From assembly GCF_014596935.1 (NCBI RefSeq), contig NZ_JACVXC010000003.1:186001-250000 (forward strand): a stretch of DNA of 64,000 nucleotides, given 5' to 3'. A program made the position numbers and the translations under genes. Positions 16,411 to 27,166 of the stretch are shown piece after piece. Source of the stretch: Aestuariibaculum suncheonense (GTDB taxonomy: Bacteria > Bacteroidota > Bacteroidia > Flavobacteriales > Flavobacteriaceae). The notes beneath the pieces are model-generated. The model worked only from the letters and a program-made list of their open reading frames with translations, was not told the DNA's origin and ran no database searches. Within the stretch, counting starts at the first letter, position 1; each line of letters begins with the position of its first letter.

Positions 16411-18546
16411 TTAATTATGAAAATAAATATTGTCGATATATACAGTTGAACTACCTCCCGATGTATCCCATATTAATTGGGTTATATTCGAAAAATCAAG
16501 ATTGTATTTTGATAATGGAATGGTTACACTAATCCAGGTTCCGGTAATTACTTTTGGAAGAAATACAATATCTTCCATAACCGGATCTAAAGTTGTATTT
16601 ACCATTTTAAATCCTAAAGTTGTAGCATCAGGCGTGTAATAATCAAAGTGTAAATATTTTACTCCTGTTAAATCAGTAGGATTACCATAATCAGTGACAA
16701 TTCCTGAATAATTTAATGACTGGTATAACCATATATTATCACCACTAACACTATAATCTGTCAAAGTTGTAGTTTGGCCCCAACCTGGATTCACCTCATT
16801 TAATGGTACTCCTGTATAAACATCGCTATAAATAGATACCACATCGGCCTGAGCTATAGTAGGCACAGGAGCTGTTACCATAGGCTGTGTGGAACTATCT
16901 GAATAAAAATAGAGGTTATCTATATACACTTTAGCACTTCCTCCAGCTGTATCAAACAACAACTGTGTTACTCCTGAAGCATCAATACTAAATTCAGACA
17001 TTGGAATGGTCACACTTACCCAGGTACCTCTGACAATTTCATCTACAAAAACGATGTCTTCCTGATTAACAACTGTATTTACTATTTTCAAGCCCAGTGC
17101 TTCTGCGTCTGGTGTAAAATAATCGAAATGCACATAATCCATAGACGATAGGTTTGTTGGATTACCATAATCGGTAACGATACCCGTATAATTCAAGGCT
17201 TCGTACAACCAGATATTATTTCCATTAATATTCACTTCGGTTAAGATTGTGGTTTGTCCCCAATTCGGGTTTAGTTCACTTAGTCCAACACTGGTGTAAG
17301 CATCGCTGTAAATAGAAACTACATTTGAAGCGTTTTGAGTTGGTGTTGGTGCATTATACTCTGGAGTTTCTGCAACTGTTGAGGGTTTATAGAAATAGAT
17401 ATTATCAATAAACACAGTACCAACAGCCCATGGCTCTCCTACAAATTTCATTTGGAATATTTCAGACACTGTAAGCCCTTGATCTGTATACTCTGAAATT
17501 GGAATATCTAAACTAGTCCATTCGCCACCAGTTAAATCTCGCCAAACGGGCTTTTCTGTTACTGTACCTGAAGCATTATTAATTAGAGAGGTTTCAATTT
17601 TTAACCCCTCATAAGCTGTCCAAACATCAAGATGTAAGTATTTCATTCCAGACACATCAACCGTAGTACCGTCAGCAAGAGCAATACCCTGATAACTCAG
17701 ATTAATATATTGTAACATTTCATCTCCATTTAAATCGAAAGTCGCCCAGCCACTACCCTGACCTGCTTGTCCCCAATCTGGGAAATAATTAGTACCCGGA
17801 ACATCATTGTATTTCGCACTGTAAATTGAAATAACATCTTGCTCTTCTCTATTAGGTGGTGCAGGTGCAGATTCTATAGGTTGTAAAATCTCAGTAACTT
17901 CAAAATCAAAAGTACATTCTGTGGTTTGCGATGATGCACTCATAACTATAATCCTAATGTTGTAAGTTCCTGGTTCTTGATAAATATAAGAGACAGGATC
18001 ACCAATATTGGCTACTAAAGGTTCATCATTGCCTTCTTCTCGAAAATACACCTCGTAACTCAATCCGTATTTTGCGTTTACCTGAACATCAACCTGCTTA
18101 GATACAGCTTCATTATTGGTAATTTTAATATCAGAACCATCAACAATATCACAACTCAATTCAGGAGCTTTAAATACAACTTCAAGGTTTTCTGTTGCCG
18201 TAGTTTTTAATCCTGATAATCCTACAGCCTCTATGGAAACTATATAAAATTCACCTTCAGGTTTTTCAGCATACTTATGCACTACGCTTTCACCTTGCAT
18301 CACCTTCGCCTTTTCTGCAGTACCATCTCCAAAATCTATATTGTAGGATGAAGCTCCAACCGCATTTGGAGTGATGGTTATTAATCCTAAATCCCCATTA
18401 GCTTCATCTAAAACCGGAAGAAAGGTTGCCGTAACACCAGAGGGCGCCACGATATCGTCTAAATACTCAAAGTTTTCATCATCGCTACAATTAAAAATAA
18501 TTAGTAGGATAGCACATAAACTAGATATATATTTTAATGTTTTCAT
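16411..18546 (-). CDS. Multimodular surface lipoprotein with PKD domain and three tandem binding-like modules
   Basis: I start the gene at the ATG at 18546, which gives a clean lipoprotein signal (MKTLKYISSLCAILLIIFNC followed by SDDENFE); an upstream in-frame ATG would overlap the susD stop. The 711-residue product has a PKD domain (about 30-130, DFGDGT), a second Ig-like domain (about 135-220) and then three related modules of about 150-160 residues, each beginning DVISIYSA/VVSIYSD and ending VFIDNIYFY/VYIDNLYFY. Modules two and three are the most similar (both contain NYSGIVTDYGNPT or a close variant). Such beta-sandwich modules resemble carbohydrate-binding domains. The likely job is capture of beta-glucan at the surface. 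Ligand is inferred. Confidence 0.75.
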   Translation of the reverse strand: MKTLKYISSLCAILLIIFNCSDDENFEYLDDIVAPSGVTATFLPVLDEANGDLGLITITPNAVGASSYNIDFGDGTAEKAKVMQGESVVHKYAEKPEGEFYIVSIEAVGLSGLKTTATENLEVVFKAPELSCDIVDGSDIKITNNEAVSKQVDVQVNAKYGLSYEVYFREEGNDEPLVANIGDPVSYIYQEPGTYNIRIIVMSASSQTTECTFDFEVTEILQPIESAPAPPNREEQDVISIYSAKYNDVPGTNYFPDWGQAGQGSGWATFDLNGDEMLQYINLSYQGIALADGTTVDVSGMKYLHLDVWTAYEGLKIETSLINNASGTVTEKPVWRDLTGGEWTSLDIPISEYTDQGLTVSEIFQMKFVGEPWAVGTVFIDNIYFYKPSTVAETPEYNAPTPTQNASNVVSIYSDAYTSVGLSELNPNWGQTTILTEVNINGNNIWLYEALNYTGIVTDYGNPTNLSSMDYVHFDYFTPDAEALGLKIVNTVVNQEDIVFVDEIVRGTWVSVTIPMSEFSIDASGVTQLLFDTAGGSAKVYIDNLYFYSDSSTQPMVTAPVPTIAQADVVSIYSDVYTGVPLNEVNPGWGQTTTLTDYSVSGDNIWLYQSLNYSGIVTDYGNPTDLTGVKYLHFDYYTPDATTLGFKMVNTTLDPVMEDIVFLPKVITGTWISVTIPLSKYNLDFSNITQLIWDTSGGSSTVYIDNIYFHN

Positions 18547-18557
18547 AATGTCGTTTT

Positions 18558-20018
18558 TTAATATCCTGGATTTTGGTTCCATCTGCCTCCAGATAATTCA
18601 ATCTCTTCAACAGGTATTGGAAATACCTCATGTTTACCAGAAACAAAGCCATCTATTTCCTGAGCGGCTCGTCCTGTTCTCACTAAATCAAAGAATCGAT
18701 GTCCTTCTCCAACGAGTTCTACACGACGCTCTTTATAAATGGCATTGGTAAGGTTAGATCCAGATATACTTACTGGTGCCAGTGTAGCTCTTGTTCTTAC
18801 CATATTTAAATATTCGGCCGCACGTGTATCGCTGATACTTCCTCTATTTAAAGCTTCAGCAGCCATTAACAAAACATCTGCAAAACGAATAGAACGGTAA
18901 TTATTTGGATTTGTTAATGCAGCATCCGGTTGATTTAAATCGCCTTTTCTCGCTATATATTTCAAGTTGAAATACCCGGTATGCTCATACCCCGTTGCGT
19001 AGGTTGCACCTGTTTCTTCTGCCCAAGCCTCAATATCTAATATGGAATACCCTAAACGAATATCACCCTCTTCAAAGGCATCAACCACTTCCTGTGTTGG
19101 TACGTTAAAGCTATATCCGAAATCGTAAAGTGGTCCATCATAACTTCTTACGCCATTAAACCCAACTGCGTAATTCCCTTCTAAACACTGAAAACAGTCG
19201 TAACTACCGCCATCAACATCTGAATACTGTATTTCAAATACGGATTCGATGTTATTTTCATATTCATTTTCAAACATCAATGGAGCTTCTTCAGAGGTTA
19301 GCAATCTGTAAGGCCCTTTTTCAATTAAATCTTCTAAAACCGCTGCGGCTTCTGAAAATTTATCCTGATACAAATAGGCTTTTCCTAAAAGCGCCTGAGC
19401 AGCCCCTTTGGTTACACGACCTGTCTCGCTTTGGGTATAAGGTAAGTTATCAGCGGCAAACTTTAAATCGTCTTCGATTAAAGCATATACATCCGATTTT
19501 GGCGCTCTGTCTATACTAAATTGTTCTCCAAACTGAATACGTTTATCTATGGCTAAAGGTACATCTCCAAACCATTTTACCAATTCAAAATAATAATACG
19601 CTCTTAAGAATCTAGTTTGTGCAATGACACTGGTTTTACTTGAAAAATCAAGTTTGTCCTGAAACTCCATAATGTAATTTGCACGATTCACCCCGGTATA
19701 CATCCAAGTCCAGATTTCTCTTAAATTAGAATTGATAGGTGTATGTATCATATCGTCTATTTCCTGAAAGCCGATAACATCTGTGGCACTTTCTCCTCCA
19801 CACAATGTATTATCTGAGGCTATTTCACCAAGCTGCACGTTTCTTGCTGTAGCTTGCAAATAATCATAAGCCGCCACTAGAGCATCCTGATAATCTTTTT
19901 CGGTATTGAAAAAGTCTTCTGAGTTAGTATCTTGCGAAGCCACATCTACAAAGTCATCACTACAAGACCATGTAATAAGTACCATTAGCAAGATTATATT
20001 AAGTTTTATATTTTTCAT
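18558..20018 (-). CDS. RagB/SusD-family outer-membrane glycan-binding lipoprotein
   Basis: The 486-residue protein has a lipobox (TWSC, then SDDFVDV) and the SusD pattern: N-terminal SusD-like TPR helices (DALVAAYDYLQA, TRFLRAYYYFELVKWFGDVPL) and the C-terminal RagB/SusD block (YRSIRFADVLLMAAEALNR, RRVELVGEGHRFFDLVRTG, FPIPVEEIELS). SusD proteins cap the SusC channel and bind the oligosaccharide. It follows susC by 7 bases and precedes the multimodular binding lipoprotein by 11. Beta-1,3-glucan is the likely ligand because GH16 and GH3 follow. The length and motifs are complete. Confidence 0.95.
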   Translation of the reverse strand: MKNIKLNIILLMVLITWSCSDDFVDVASQDTNSEDFFNTEKDYQDALVAAYDYLQATARNVQLGEIASDNTLCGGESATDVIGFQEIDDMIHTPINSNLREIWTWMYTGVNRANYIMEFQDKLDFSSKTSVIAQTRFLRAYYYFELVKWFGDVPLAIDKRIQFGEQFSIDRAPKSDVYALIEDDLKFAADNLPYTQSETGRVTKGAAQALLGKAYLYQDKFSEAAAVLEDLIEKGPYRLLTSEEAPLMFENEYENNIESVFEIQYSDVDGGSYDCFQCLEGNYAVGFNGVRSYDGPLYDFGYSFNVPTQEVVDAFEEGDIRLGYSILDIEAWAEETGATYATGYEHTGYFNLKYIARKGDLNQPDAALTNPNNYRSIRFADVLLMAAEALNRGSISDTRAAEYLNMVRTRATLAPVSISGSNLTNAIYKERRVELVGEGHRFFDLVRTGRAAQEIDGFVSGKHEVFPIPVEEIELSGGRWNQNPGY

Positions 20019-20025
20019 GATGAGA

Positions 20026-23000
20026 TTAAAATTTTAAGTTAACACCGAATAAATACGTTCTTGCACTTGGATAGAAACCTTGATCGATACCACCTCCAAT
20101 AGGTGCTCCACTAGAGGCCGTTGGGTCATAACCTGAATATTTAGTTAGTGTAAATAAATTATTTGCCGACACATACAAGCGTAGCTTATTTATCTTGGAG
20201 TTTCCAAAAACCTTATCTCCAAAGGTGTAACCCAATTGTACATTTTGAAGACGTACAAACGAACCATCTTCCACATAAAAATCTGAAAACAAAATATTAG
20301 ATGTAGCTCCTGTGGTTACTCGCGGTGTAGAATTTGTTGAGCCCTCTCCTGTCCAACGGTCTAAATAATAAACGGTCTTATTTGTTAAAGCCTGATTACG
20401 TTCGTAATTTCGAATAATCTCATTCCCAACTGAAGCAAAAGCATATGCTGAAAAATCGAAGTTTTTATAATCCATAGACAAATTAAGTCCCATGGTGGCA
20501 TCTGGAATCGGGTCGCCAATATTTGTTTTATCTTCATCGTCAATAATACCATCATTATTAATATCAACAAATTTTAAATCGCCCGATTGTACGCGATTAT
20601 CAATAGTAGGATAATTTGCTACTTCCTCTTCATTTTGAAAAACACCATCAGTCTTGTAACCTCTATAATAACCTATCGGATACCCAGCCTCCATTCTGGA
20701 AGGTGTTGGCTGACCAATTCCGAATACACCTCCGGTTAAAAAGTCGCCATCGGTATTTACAGATATGACTTCATTCTTTAATGCCGTTACATTATATCTA
20801 ACACTAAATTTAAAATCGTCACTAAAGTTATCGGTATACCCAATAGCAAATTCAAACCCTGAATTCTCAATAATACCGCCATTAATTACAGGTGCACCAC
20901 CGGTTCCAAGCAATCCAGAAACCTGAGGAATGACTAATAAATCTTCAGTTCGTTTTTTGAAATAATCTGCCGTAACATCTATTTTGTTATCCGCAAAGCG
21001 CATATCTACCCCGATATCTAAAGTCTTTTGCTTTTCCCATTTAATACCCGGATTTGAAATCGCTCCACTGGCCACACCAAACACTTCCTGATTGTTAAAA
21101 ATGTAAGTCCCTTCACCATTTAATAAGGACACAAATCTATAATCTGGAATTCTATCATTCCCCAGAATACCATACGAAGCTCTGAATTTTAATAAATCGA
21201 AAAACTTACTTTCTGAAAGAAATGGTTCATCGGAAGCTACCCAACCAATCGATCCTGATGGGAAAAATCCAAACTTGTTCTCTGGGCCAAATTTTGTTGA
21301 ACCATCACGACGCAATACTGCTGAAAACAAATATTTTCCTTTATAATCGTATTGTAGCCTTGTAAAATAAGATAGTAATCTGGAATCGAATGTTGGGTTT
21401 CTACCCTGTGCTTCATAGCGGTCTTCGATATCTGAAGCCACATCCATTGACGGATGGGCAATAGTAACATCGTATCCTGTTAACCCAGAAAACTCTCCAG
21501 TTGTTTTAAATACCGACGTTCCTAAAAGGACATTAATATTATGGGTATCGTTAATTGAATTTTGATACTTTACGAAAGCATCAAAGGTGTAATCTCTATA
21601 ATGGTCTAAAGTAGTTACTATAGAACTTCTATCAACATTAGAGTTTTTACCGCTACCAAAATAAGCGACAGGATTAAATATGTTTGAACTGACTTCGGAG
21701 TAATTCCATTGAATATTAGCTTGTGCCGTAAAATGGTCAAGGAAATTATATGATAATCCTGCATTTCCGCTAAGTTTCATCACTTTTCCCCTGTCATATG
21801 TATCATCAATTTGCGCCAGTGGATTAATTACCTCACCTCCTAAACCTTCAGCTAAAGTATAAGCTCCATCTTCATCTCTAACAGAAAATGTTGGTGCCAT
21901 ATTCAAAGCGTTAAATAAAACCGATGAATTAGAATTCTCCGGTAAGTTTCGTTTACTGGTTCTAATCAGCATCAATCCTGAAGTAAACTTGAAATTCTTT
22001 AGAAAATCAATGTTGTAACTGATATTATTCGTAAAACGAGTGAAATTAGAACGCGGTCCTCCTACAATACCATCTTGTGTTAAAAACGATCCGCTATACG
22101 AATAGTACGAATTTTTAGTACCACCTTTAAATAGAATATTATGATTGGTTATAAAGGCATTTTTAAATACTTTATCCTGCCAATCGGTTCCTGCTCCCAA
22201 ATTTGATACATCGGGAAACGGAATAGCACTTCCGCCAGCTGCGTGCGCTTCGTTAACAATTAAAGCATATTCTGTGGCATTTAATACAGGAATTTTTCTT
22301 GTGGTCTGCTGAAATCCTCCATAAGCATTATATTCTACTTGAAGGGGCATTTCTTTCCTACCTGTTTTTGTCTTAATTAAAATAACCCCGTTAGCCGCTC
22401 TCACACCATAGATACCGGCTGTAGCATCTTTAAGAATGTTGATACTTTCAATATCGTTAGGGTTAATCACACTCAAGTCTTCAATAACATTTCCATCTAC
22501 TAAAATTAGAGGTCGGCTATCGCCATTGGTCGAAACCCCTCTAATATTTATGGTTGCCCCTGCTCCAGGAGAACCTGACTGCGACGTAATGTTTACACCG
22601 GCAACCTGCCCTTGAAGTGCCTGTTCTATTCTGGTCGGTTTTAGTGCTTCAATTGTTTCGGCACCTAAAACACTAACGGCACCGGTAATTTCCTTTTTAG
22701 TTTGTGTACCATACCCGATGACTACGACCTCGTCTAATTTGGCCAAATCTTCCTGTAACTGAACCTCTAAAAAAGCATCACTTGTTACAACAACATCCTG
22801 AGTTACAAAACCAATATAACTTAAGGTTAATGTTGCGCCTATTTCAATGTTAGATATGGTAAAATTTCCATCGAAATCGGAAACCGTACCATTACTGGTG
22901 TTCTTTTGCAAGATATTTACTCCGGGAATAGGTATGCCGGATCCATCTTTTACATTACCTTTTATTTCAATGCTCTGAGCACTTGCATAGGAAACAAAGA

Positions 23001-23034
23001 ATAATGTTAAAATCTTAAAGAGATAATGTCTCAT
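20026..23034 (-). CDS. SusC-family TonB-dependent oligosaccharide transporter
   Basis: This 1002-residue protein has a signal peptide (to about residue 19, YASAQS), a carboxypeptidase-regulatory-like domain (about 22-100, GNVKDGSGIPIPGVNI), a TonB-box region (DEVVVIGYGTQ), a plug domain (about 115-220, IRGVSTNGDSRPLILVDG) and a 22-strand-type beta-barrel ending in an aromatic residue (VNLKF). It is the active importer of the locus, energised by TonB, partnered with the SusD next to it. No STN domain is present, so it is not part of an anti-sigma signalling chain; control is instead by the LuxR-type regulator encoded upstream. Confidence 0.96.
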   Translation of the reverse strand: MRHYLFKILTLFFVSYASAQSIEIKGNVKDGSGIPIPGVNILQKNTSNGTVSDFDGNFTISNIEIGATLTLSYIGFVTQDVVVTSDAFLEVQLQEDLAKLDEVVVIGYGTQTKKEITGAVSVLGAETIEALKPTRIEQALQGQVAGVNITSQSGSPGAGATINIRGVSTNGDSRPLILVDGNVIEDLSVINPNDIESINILKDATAGIYGVRAANGVILIKTKTGRKEMPLQVEYNAYGGFQQTTRKIPVLNATEYALIVNEAHAAGGSAIPFPDVSNLGAGTDWQDKVFKNAFITNHNILFKGGTKNSYYSYSGSFLTQDGIVGGPRSNFTRFTNNISYNIDFLKNFKFTSGLMLIRTSKRNLPENSNSSVLFNALNMAPTFSVRDEDGAYTLAEGLGGEVINPLAQIDDTYDRGKVMKLSGNAGLSYNFLDHFTAQANIQWNYSEVSSNIFNPVAYFGSGKNSNVDRSSIVTTLDHYRDYTFDAFVKYQNSINDTHNINVLLGTSVFKTTGEFSGLTGYDVTIAHPSMDVASDIEDRYEAQGRNPTFDSRLLSYFTRLQYDYKGKYLFSAVLRRDGSTKFGPENKFGFFPSGSIGWVASDEPFLSESKFFDLLKFRASYGILGNDRIPDYRFVSLLNGEGTYIFNNQEVFGVASGAISNPGIKWEKQKTLDIGVDMRFADNKIDVTADYFKKRTEDLLVIPQVSGLLGTGGAPVINGGIIENSGFEFAIGYTDNFSDDFKFSVRYNVTALKNEVISVNTDGDFLTGGVFGIGQPTPSRMEAGYPIGYYRGYKTDGVFQNEEEVANYPTIDNRVQSGDLKFVDINNDGIIDDEDKTNIGDPIPDATMGLNLSMDYKNFDFSAYAFASVGNEIIRNYERNQALTNKTVYYLDRWTGEGSTNSTPRVTTGATSNILFSDFYVEDGSFVRLQNVQLGYTFGDKVFGNSKINKLRLYVSANNLFTLTKYSGYDPTASSGAPIGGGIDQGFYPSARTYLFGVNLKF

Positions 23035-23254
23035 GTGAATTTAGTTTATTTTAGTTTCCTTAAAATTATATTTACATTTTGATGTATTCTAATTTTTAAC
23101 CACTACAAAAAACATACACATCAAAAAAGCATAAATAATATTAACAAAACCTTAATTTTACTGGGTTTTACTAAGAATACCAAAAAGCTATAAAATATAC
23201 AAAATCCGCAAATGTTGTGGTCTTGTATAGGTAGAGAACCCTGATGTTGTGTGT

Positions 23255-26068
23255 TTATATTTTTAAAATATAATCTGTTAAGCTGTCATCATGAGGTAAA
23301 TCGATTTTTTTTCGTAATCGGTAACGTTTTACTTCCACACTTCTTGGGGAGATATTTAATAACGGCGCAATCTCTTTGGATGATAAATTCAGCCTTAAAT
23401 AGGTACATAATCTCAAATCGTTTGAAGTTAACGATGGATGCATTGTTTTAATCTTTTTAATAAAATCTTTATCGGCATTATTAAAGGCTTCTTCAAAGGT
23501 TTGCCAATCGTCAGCATCATTTAAGTTATTATCAATAATCTTGACCACATTTTTCAAATGTCTGTCATCAGGCATCTTTTTAAGTTCTTTTTTAAGATTA
23601 TTTAAGAACTCATTCTTCTTAATTAAATTCATGGTCGATAAGCTCAACTCTCTATTCTTGCTTTCAATATCCTGCTTCAACTTTTCATTATTATGACGCA
23701 TCGCCTGCTCTTTATTCTCCAATTCCTTGAGTTCTAACTCACGCTGTGTCTTATATAATAACTTCTCACGTTGCCTTCTATAATACCTCTTATAGACTTG
23801 GTGCATAAAAAATGAAAATAACCCCACTAGAATAATATAACCCACAATAGCGGCATTGGATAAATACCAGGGCCTTGCAATTGTAAATCTGTAAGTTTCT
23901 GTGTTTTCTGAAATTTCATTCCCTAATCTGGATCTCACCGAAAAAGTATACGTTCCAAAAGGTAAATTTTCAAAAAACACTTGTGAATTTGTCGACCAAT
24001 CACTCCAGTCATCATAAATTCCATCCAATTTATATTGATATTCTGCCATAGAATATTTTTCATAAACAGGAACACTAAATTGAAATTCTAAATTGTTTTC
24101 ATTATTTTTAAACTGCCCGCTGGTATTTACATCAACAAAAATATTATCGTTACTATTTTTCAAATTTCTATTTGAAATTAAGTTTAAATGTACCTGATGC
24201 GTATTTTCATTTAATAGATCTAAATCAATCACCAGGTATCCAGATGTCGTTCCATACAAATATTTATTCCCTGTAAGGTGGGCGATATTTTCATAACCTG
24301 AAACATCATGTCTCACATAGCTAGGCAACGAAATAGTATGTATTTTCAGAGAATTACTTAATTGGTTAGGTTCTAAGTAACTTAAACCCTGATGAGAAAA
24401 TCCCCAAAGCTTATTAGTGCCCTTGGTAAAAACTAATTTACCTGAGACATAATCTTCTTCATTAAATAATTTACTAATTACAGAATCCCTATCGAATTTA
24501 CCAGAACCCATATTGTACTTATAAACGCCTTTAGTTTGGGTATATAATATATTTCCGTTGTATTTAATTAAACTGGTTTTAACATCCTTTGTCACCGAAG
24601 AATCCCGCGTTACAAATATAGCCTTCGTGTAATCGGCATTTAATTTAACTTTAAAAACCCCTTTATATTCATGACTTACAAATACATCAGAAGGATTAAG
24701 CATTTCGAAATAACGACTGGAAATATCAAATCCCTCGATGGAATTTCGGTATTGCCACCTTCCGTTTTTATATTCTAAAATGTTCAATCCACTGTAATTC
24801 CCTTGAATAAGTAAATCATTGTTTTTACTTATTGGTTTTATATTCCAGGTTCCTAAAACATCGGCTACCAAAGTAGCTTTATCGTCTTCAACAACAAATG
24901 TTCCTGAATTATGGCCGCAAAATAAGGTATCCTCTATATTTTGTAAACACCAAACAGCACCTTGGGTTCCGTTTATTAGCACAAATTTGTCTTTGGCATT
25001 GAACGTTTTATAAAACAATCCTTGATTGGTTCCTATATAAAGCTTGTTGTTAAAAAGAATTGAAGCATTAACAGAGCCTATCTTTCCTTTTTCATCATTA
25101 TAAATTCTGAAAGGCGATTTTATATTAATGCAGTTAATCCCATTTTCTAAACCCAGCCATATGTTATGGTCTAAATCTTCAAAAACTGAAAGGACAGTGT
25201 TATTACTTAAACCATTATTCTGATTAATCTGATAATTCAACTCTCCTGAAGCAGTTACATGCAACATACCGTTGGAGATACTTCCTAAAACAAAACTGTC
25301 GTCATCTAATTTTATGCTACTGTAAATTCTATCATTCAAAAGGGTTTGGTTAGCAGGAATATCCCACTGTACGAGTTCCTTTCCTTTTAAAATATAAAAT
25401 CCTTTATCTTCTGTTTGAAATAGTATTTTATCCTTATGATTAACGATGTTTACCAAAAGATTATCTTTAAGCAATACATCGTCCGTTACTAATTTTGATT
25501 GCCCGTTAACTATCTCAAATACACCTTCCTTTGGTTTCTGAAAGTAAACACCTTCCTTAATTTTGAAAATTTTGTATATTCCAGTATTCGAGGGAATTAT
25601 ATGAACACTTTCATTTTTTTTACTAAAAACATAAATCCTTTTTAAAGTTTGAAACAAAATGAAATCATCGACACTCAAAATATTCCAGACTTCTTCATCT
25701 TCTAAGAACTCGATCTGTAGTTGAGTTGATAATGAGGTATACTCCAAAAGCCCATTTAATGAACGTTGCCAATACCCGAACTCTCTGTAACAACCTGTGT
25801 AAACATAACCATCTATTACTTTAACAGATCTTACTATCGTTTTGTTGGGAGATTCAAAAACCGTCCATTTAGCACCATTAAATTCCAATAGGCCCTTGTT
25901 ATTGGCTACATAAATATATTTGTCTTGAGACTGAGAAATAGACCAATTTTGGTTCTCTGCTCCATAGTCAGTTGGTGTATAAATTTGAATGGGTGGATGC
26001 TCTTGTGCAGTAAGAATAAAGCAAAAGAGAATTAAGATAATTTGTGGTAGTAATTTAGCTGGCATCAA
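23255..26068 (-). CDS. Membrane-bound Reg_prop / Y_Y_Y / LuxR-type HTH regulator of the glucan locus
   Basis: The 937-residue protein has an N-terminal signal, a large periplasmic beta-propeller region with repeats of the two-component-regulator propeller type (about 30-620, for example NNTVLSVFEDLDHNIWLGLENGI), a Y_Y_Y domain (about 655-740, YQYKLDGIYDDWSDW), one membrane helix (about 748-768), a charged coiled coil and a C-terminal LuxR/GerE-like helix-turn-helix (LSSKEIAPLLNISPRSVEVKRYRLRKK). It lacks kinase and receiver domains, so it should act as a one-component sensor tethered in the inner membrane. It is encoded upstream of susC on the same strand; sensing of glucan fragments in the periplasm is the likely trigger. 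Confidence 0.9.
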   Translation of the reverse strand: MMPAKLLPQIILILFCFILTAQEHPPIQIYTPTDYGAENQNWSISQSQDKYIYVANNKGLLEFNGAKWTVFESPNKTIVRSVKVIDGYVYTGCYREFGYWQRSLNGLLEYTSLSTQLQIEFLEDEEVWNILSVDDFILFQTLKRIYVFSKKNESVHIIPSNTGIYKIFKIKEGVYFQKPKEGVFEIVNGQSKLVTDDVLLKDNLLVNIVNHKDKILFQTEDKGFYILKGKELVQWDIPANQTLLNDRIYSSIKLDDDSFVLGSISNGMLHVTASGELNYQINQNNGLSNNTVLSVFEDLDHNIWLGLENGINCINIKSPFRIYNDEKGKIGSVNASILFNNKLYIGTNQGLFYKTFNAKDKFVLINGTQGAVWCLQNIEDTLFCGHNSGTFVVEDDKATLVADVLGTWNIKPISKNNDLLIQGNYSGLNILEYKNGRWQYRNSIEGFDISSRYFEMLNPSDVFVSHEYKGVFKVKLNADYTKAIFVTRDSSVTKDVKTSLIKYNGNILYTQTKGVYKYNMGSGKFDRDSVISKLFNEEDYVSGKLVFTKGTNKLWGFSHQGLSYLEPNQLSNSLKIHTISLPSYVRHDVSGYENIAHLTGNKYLYGTTSGYLVIDLDLLNENTHQVHLNLISNRNLKNSNDNIFVDVNTSGQFKNNENNLEFQFSVPVYEKYSMAEYQYKLDGIYDDWSDWSTNSQVFFENLPFGTYTFSVRSRLGNEISENTETYRFTIARPWYLSNAAIVGYIILVGLFSFFMHQVYKRYYRRQREKLLYKTQRELELKELENKEQAMRHNNEKLKQDIESKNRELSLSTMNLIKKNEFLNNLKKELKKMPDDRHLKNVVKIIDNNLNDADDWQTFEEAFNNADKDFIKKIKTMHPSLTSNDLRLCTYLRLNLSSKEIAPLLNISPRSVEVKRYRLRKKIDLPHDDSLTDYILKI

Positions 26069-26443
26069 AATATAAAGCTTTGCATACTAAAATACTAAAA
26101 TTAATGGTATTCGAATTATTTATATTTTAAGCTTAAAATGAATTTAGATACAATATACTCATCAAAAGATAATAAAAGTGCATTGTATGAGTATTCCACA
26201 TTTAAATGTGTTCTAGATTTAAACTTTACCTCTGTGATCCCTTAGCTAATTTTTGTTATATCGCTTAAATGCTGAAGTAAAATGGGTAGCTTTTTCTATC
26301 CAACTTATTCTGAAATTTGATACACAGGTCTTTGTGTGTGTTTCAAGAGATACTTAGCATACTTCATCTTTTCCGAAGTAAAAAATTGATAACGGTGCAT
26401 TGAAATGTTATTTTAAATTCAACAATAAAGTTTTGCTGAATTG
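26069..26443. other. Intergenic region upstream of the regulator, no gene recognised
   Basis: The stretch is AT-rich with stops in all frames. It must contain the promoter of the LuxR-type regulator. Parts may be the decayed 5' section of the PepSY gene that follows, but I could not match any segment by eye. Confidence 0.4.
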
Positions 26444-26982
26444 TGGTGGTTTGTGAAGTTACATTTTGGCGATTATGGTGGCTACGCGCTTAGAATTTTA
26501 AGCTTTATTAGGACTTATATGCTGTTTTGTCATTATATCTGGCGCAATGATTTGGCTTGTGGCGCGTGACAAGAAAAACATGCCAGAGAAGAAAAGAAAA
26601 TTCAATTTTGCGGTGGTCAATATTTACCTTGCCATCTGCTTAAGTATGTATTAGGTTACACTATTGTCTTTTATTGCTGTAAACTATTTCAACCGGCAGG
26701 TCAATCCTTTATTTATAGTTTTTATTTTATTTCCTGGCTTCTAATCTCTCTACTTTTCATCCTAAAAAAGGATCTTAATTTCACCAATAAATACACCCTA
26801 GTTTAATTGGACTTTTAATTCCAATTGTCAATGGCAGTTCAACAAGAAACTGGATATGGCAAACGTTTATCAATAATCAATTCCAAATATTATTTATTGA
26901 TGCCTTTTTGACTGTATTATCGTTAACAACATTCTGGATCTTTTTAAGACTGAAACTTCAAAAACAAGTCAAGCATTATTAG
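26444..26982 (+). pseudogene. Frameshifted remnant of a PepSY-TM membrane protein gene
   Basis: Translating across shifts gives a clear PepSY-associated TM protein tail: WWFVKLHFGDYGGYALRIL (from 26444), then a frameshift near 26500, GLICCFVIISGAMIWLVARD and KKNMPEKKRKFNFAVVNIYL, more damage near 26650-26800, then LIPIVNGSSTRNWIWQTF and FIDAFLTVLSLTTFWIFLRL ending at a stop at 26980-26982. The family is usually over 350 residues, so the N-terminal half is gone. Several independent shifts and stops show long-standing decay. Intact relatives are often linked to iron uptake (siderophore receptors), which does not fit the neighbours here. Confidence 0.75.
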
Positions 26983-27166
26983 CAATTACCTTTTCCAATG
27001 ATAAATTGGTTTACTAAACCATAATAACTTTTAAAACTTATGGTAGGGTTATAAATCACAACATCTCCCAGCGTGTTACCTTCATGCAGACAAACTTTTA
27101 TTAAACATCTGTAACACAATGAATTTTATTCATGACAAAACTAATTTATCATTAACATTTTAAAAA

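Noticed and set aside
26444-26982. The broken region as an insertion-sequence remnant
   Set aside because: The conceptual peptide matches PepSY-TM helices, not a transposase, and I see no terminal inverted repeats or target duplication.
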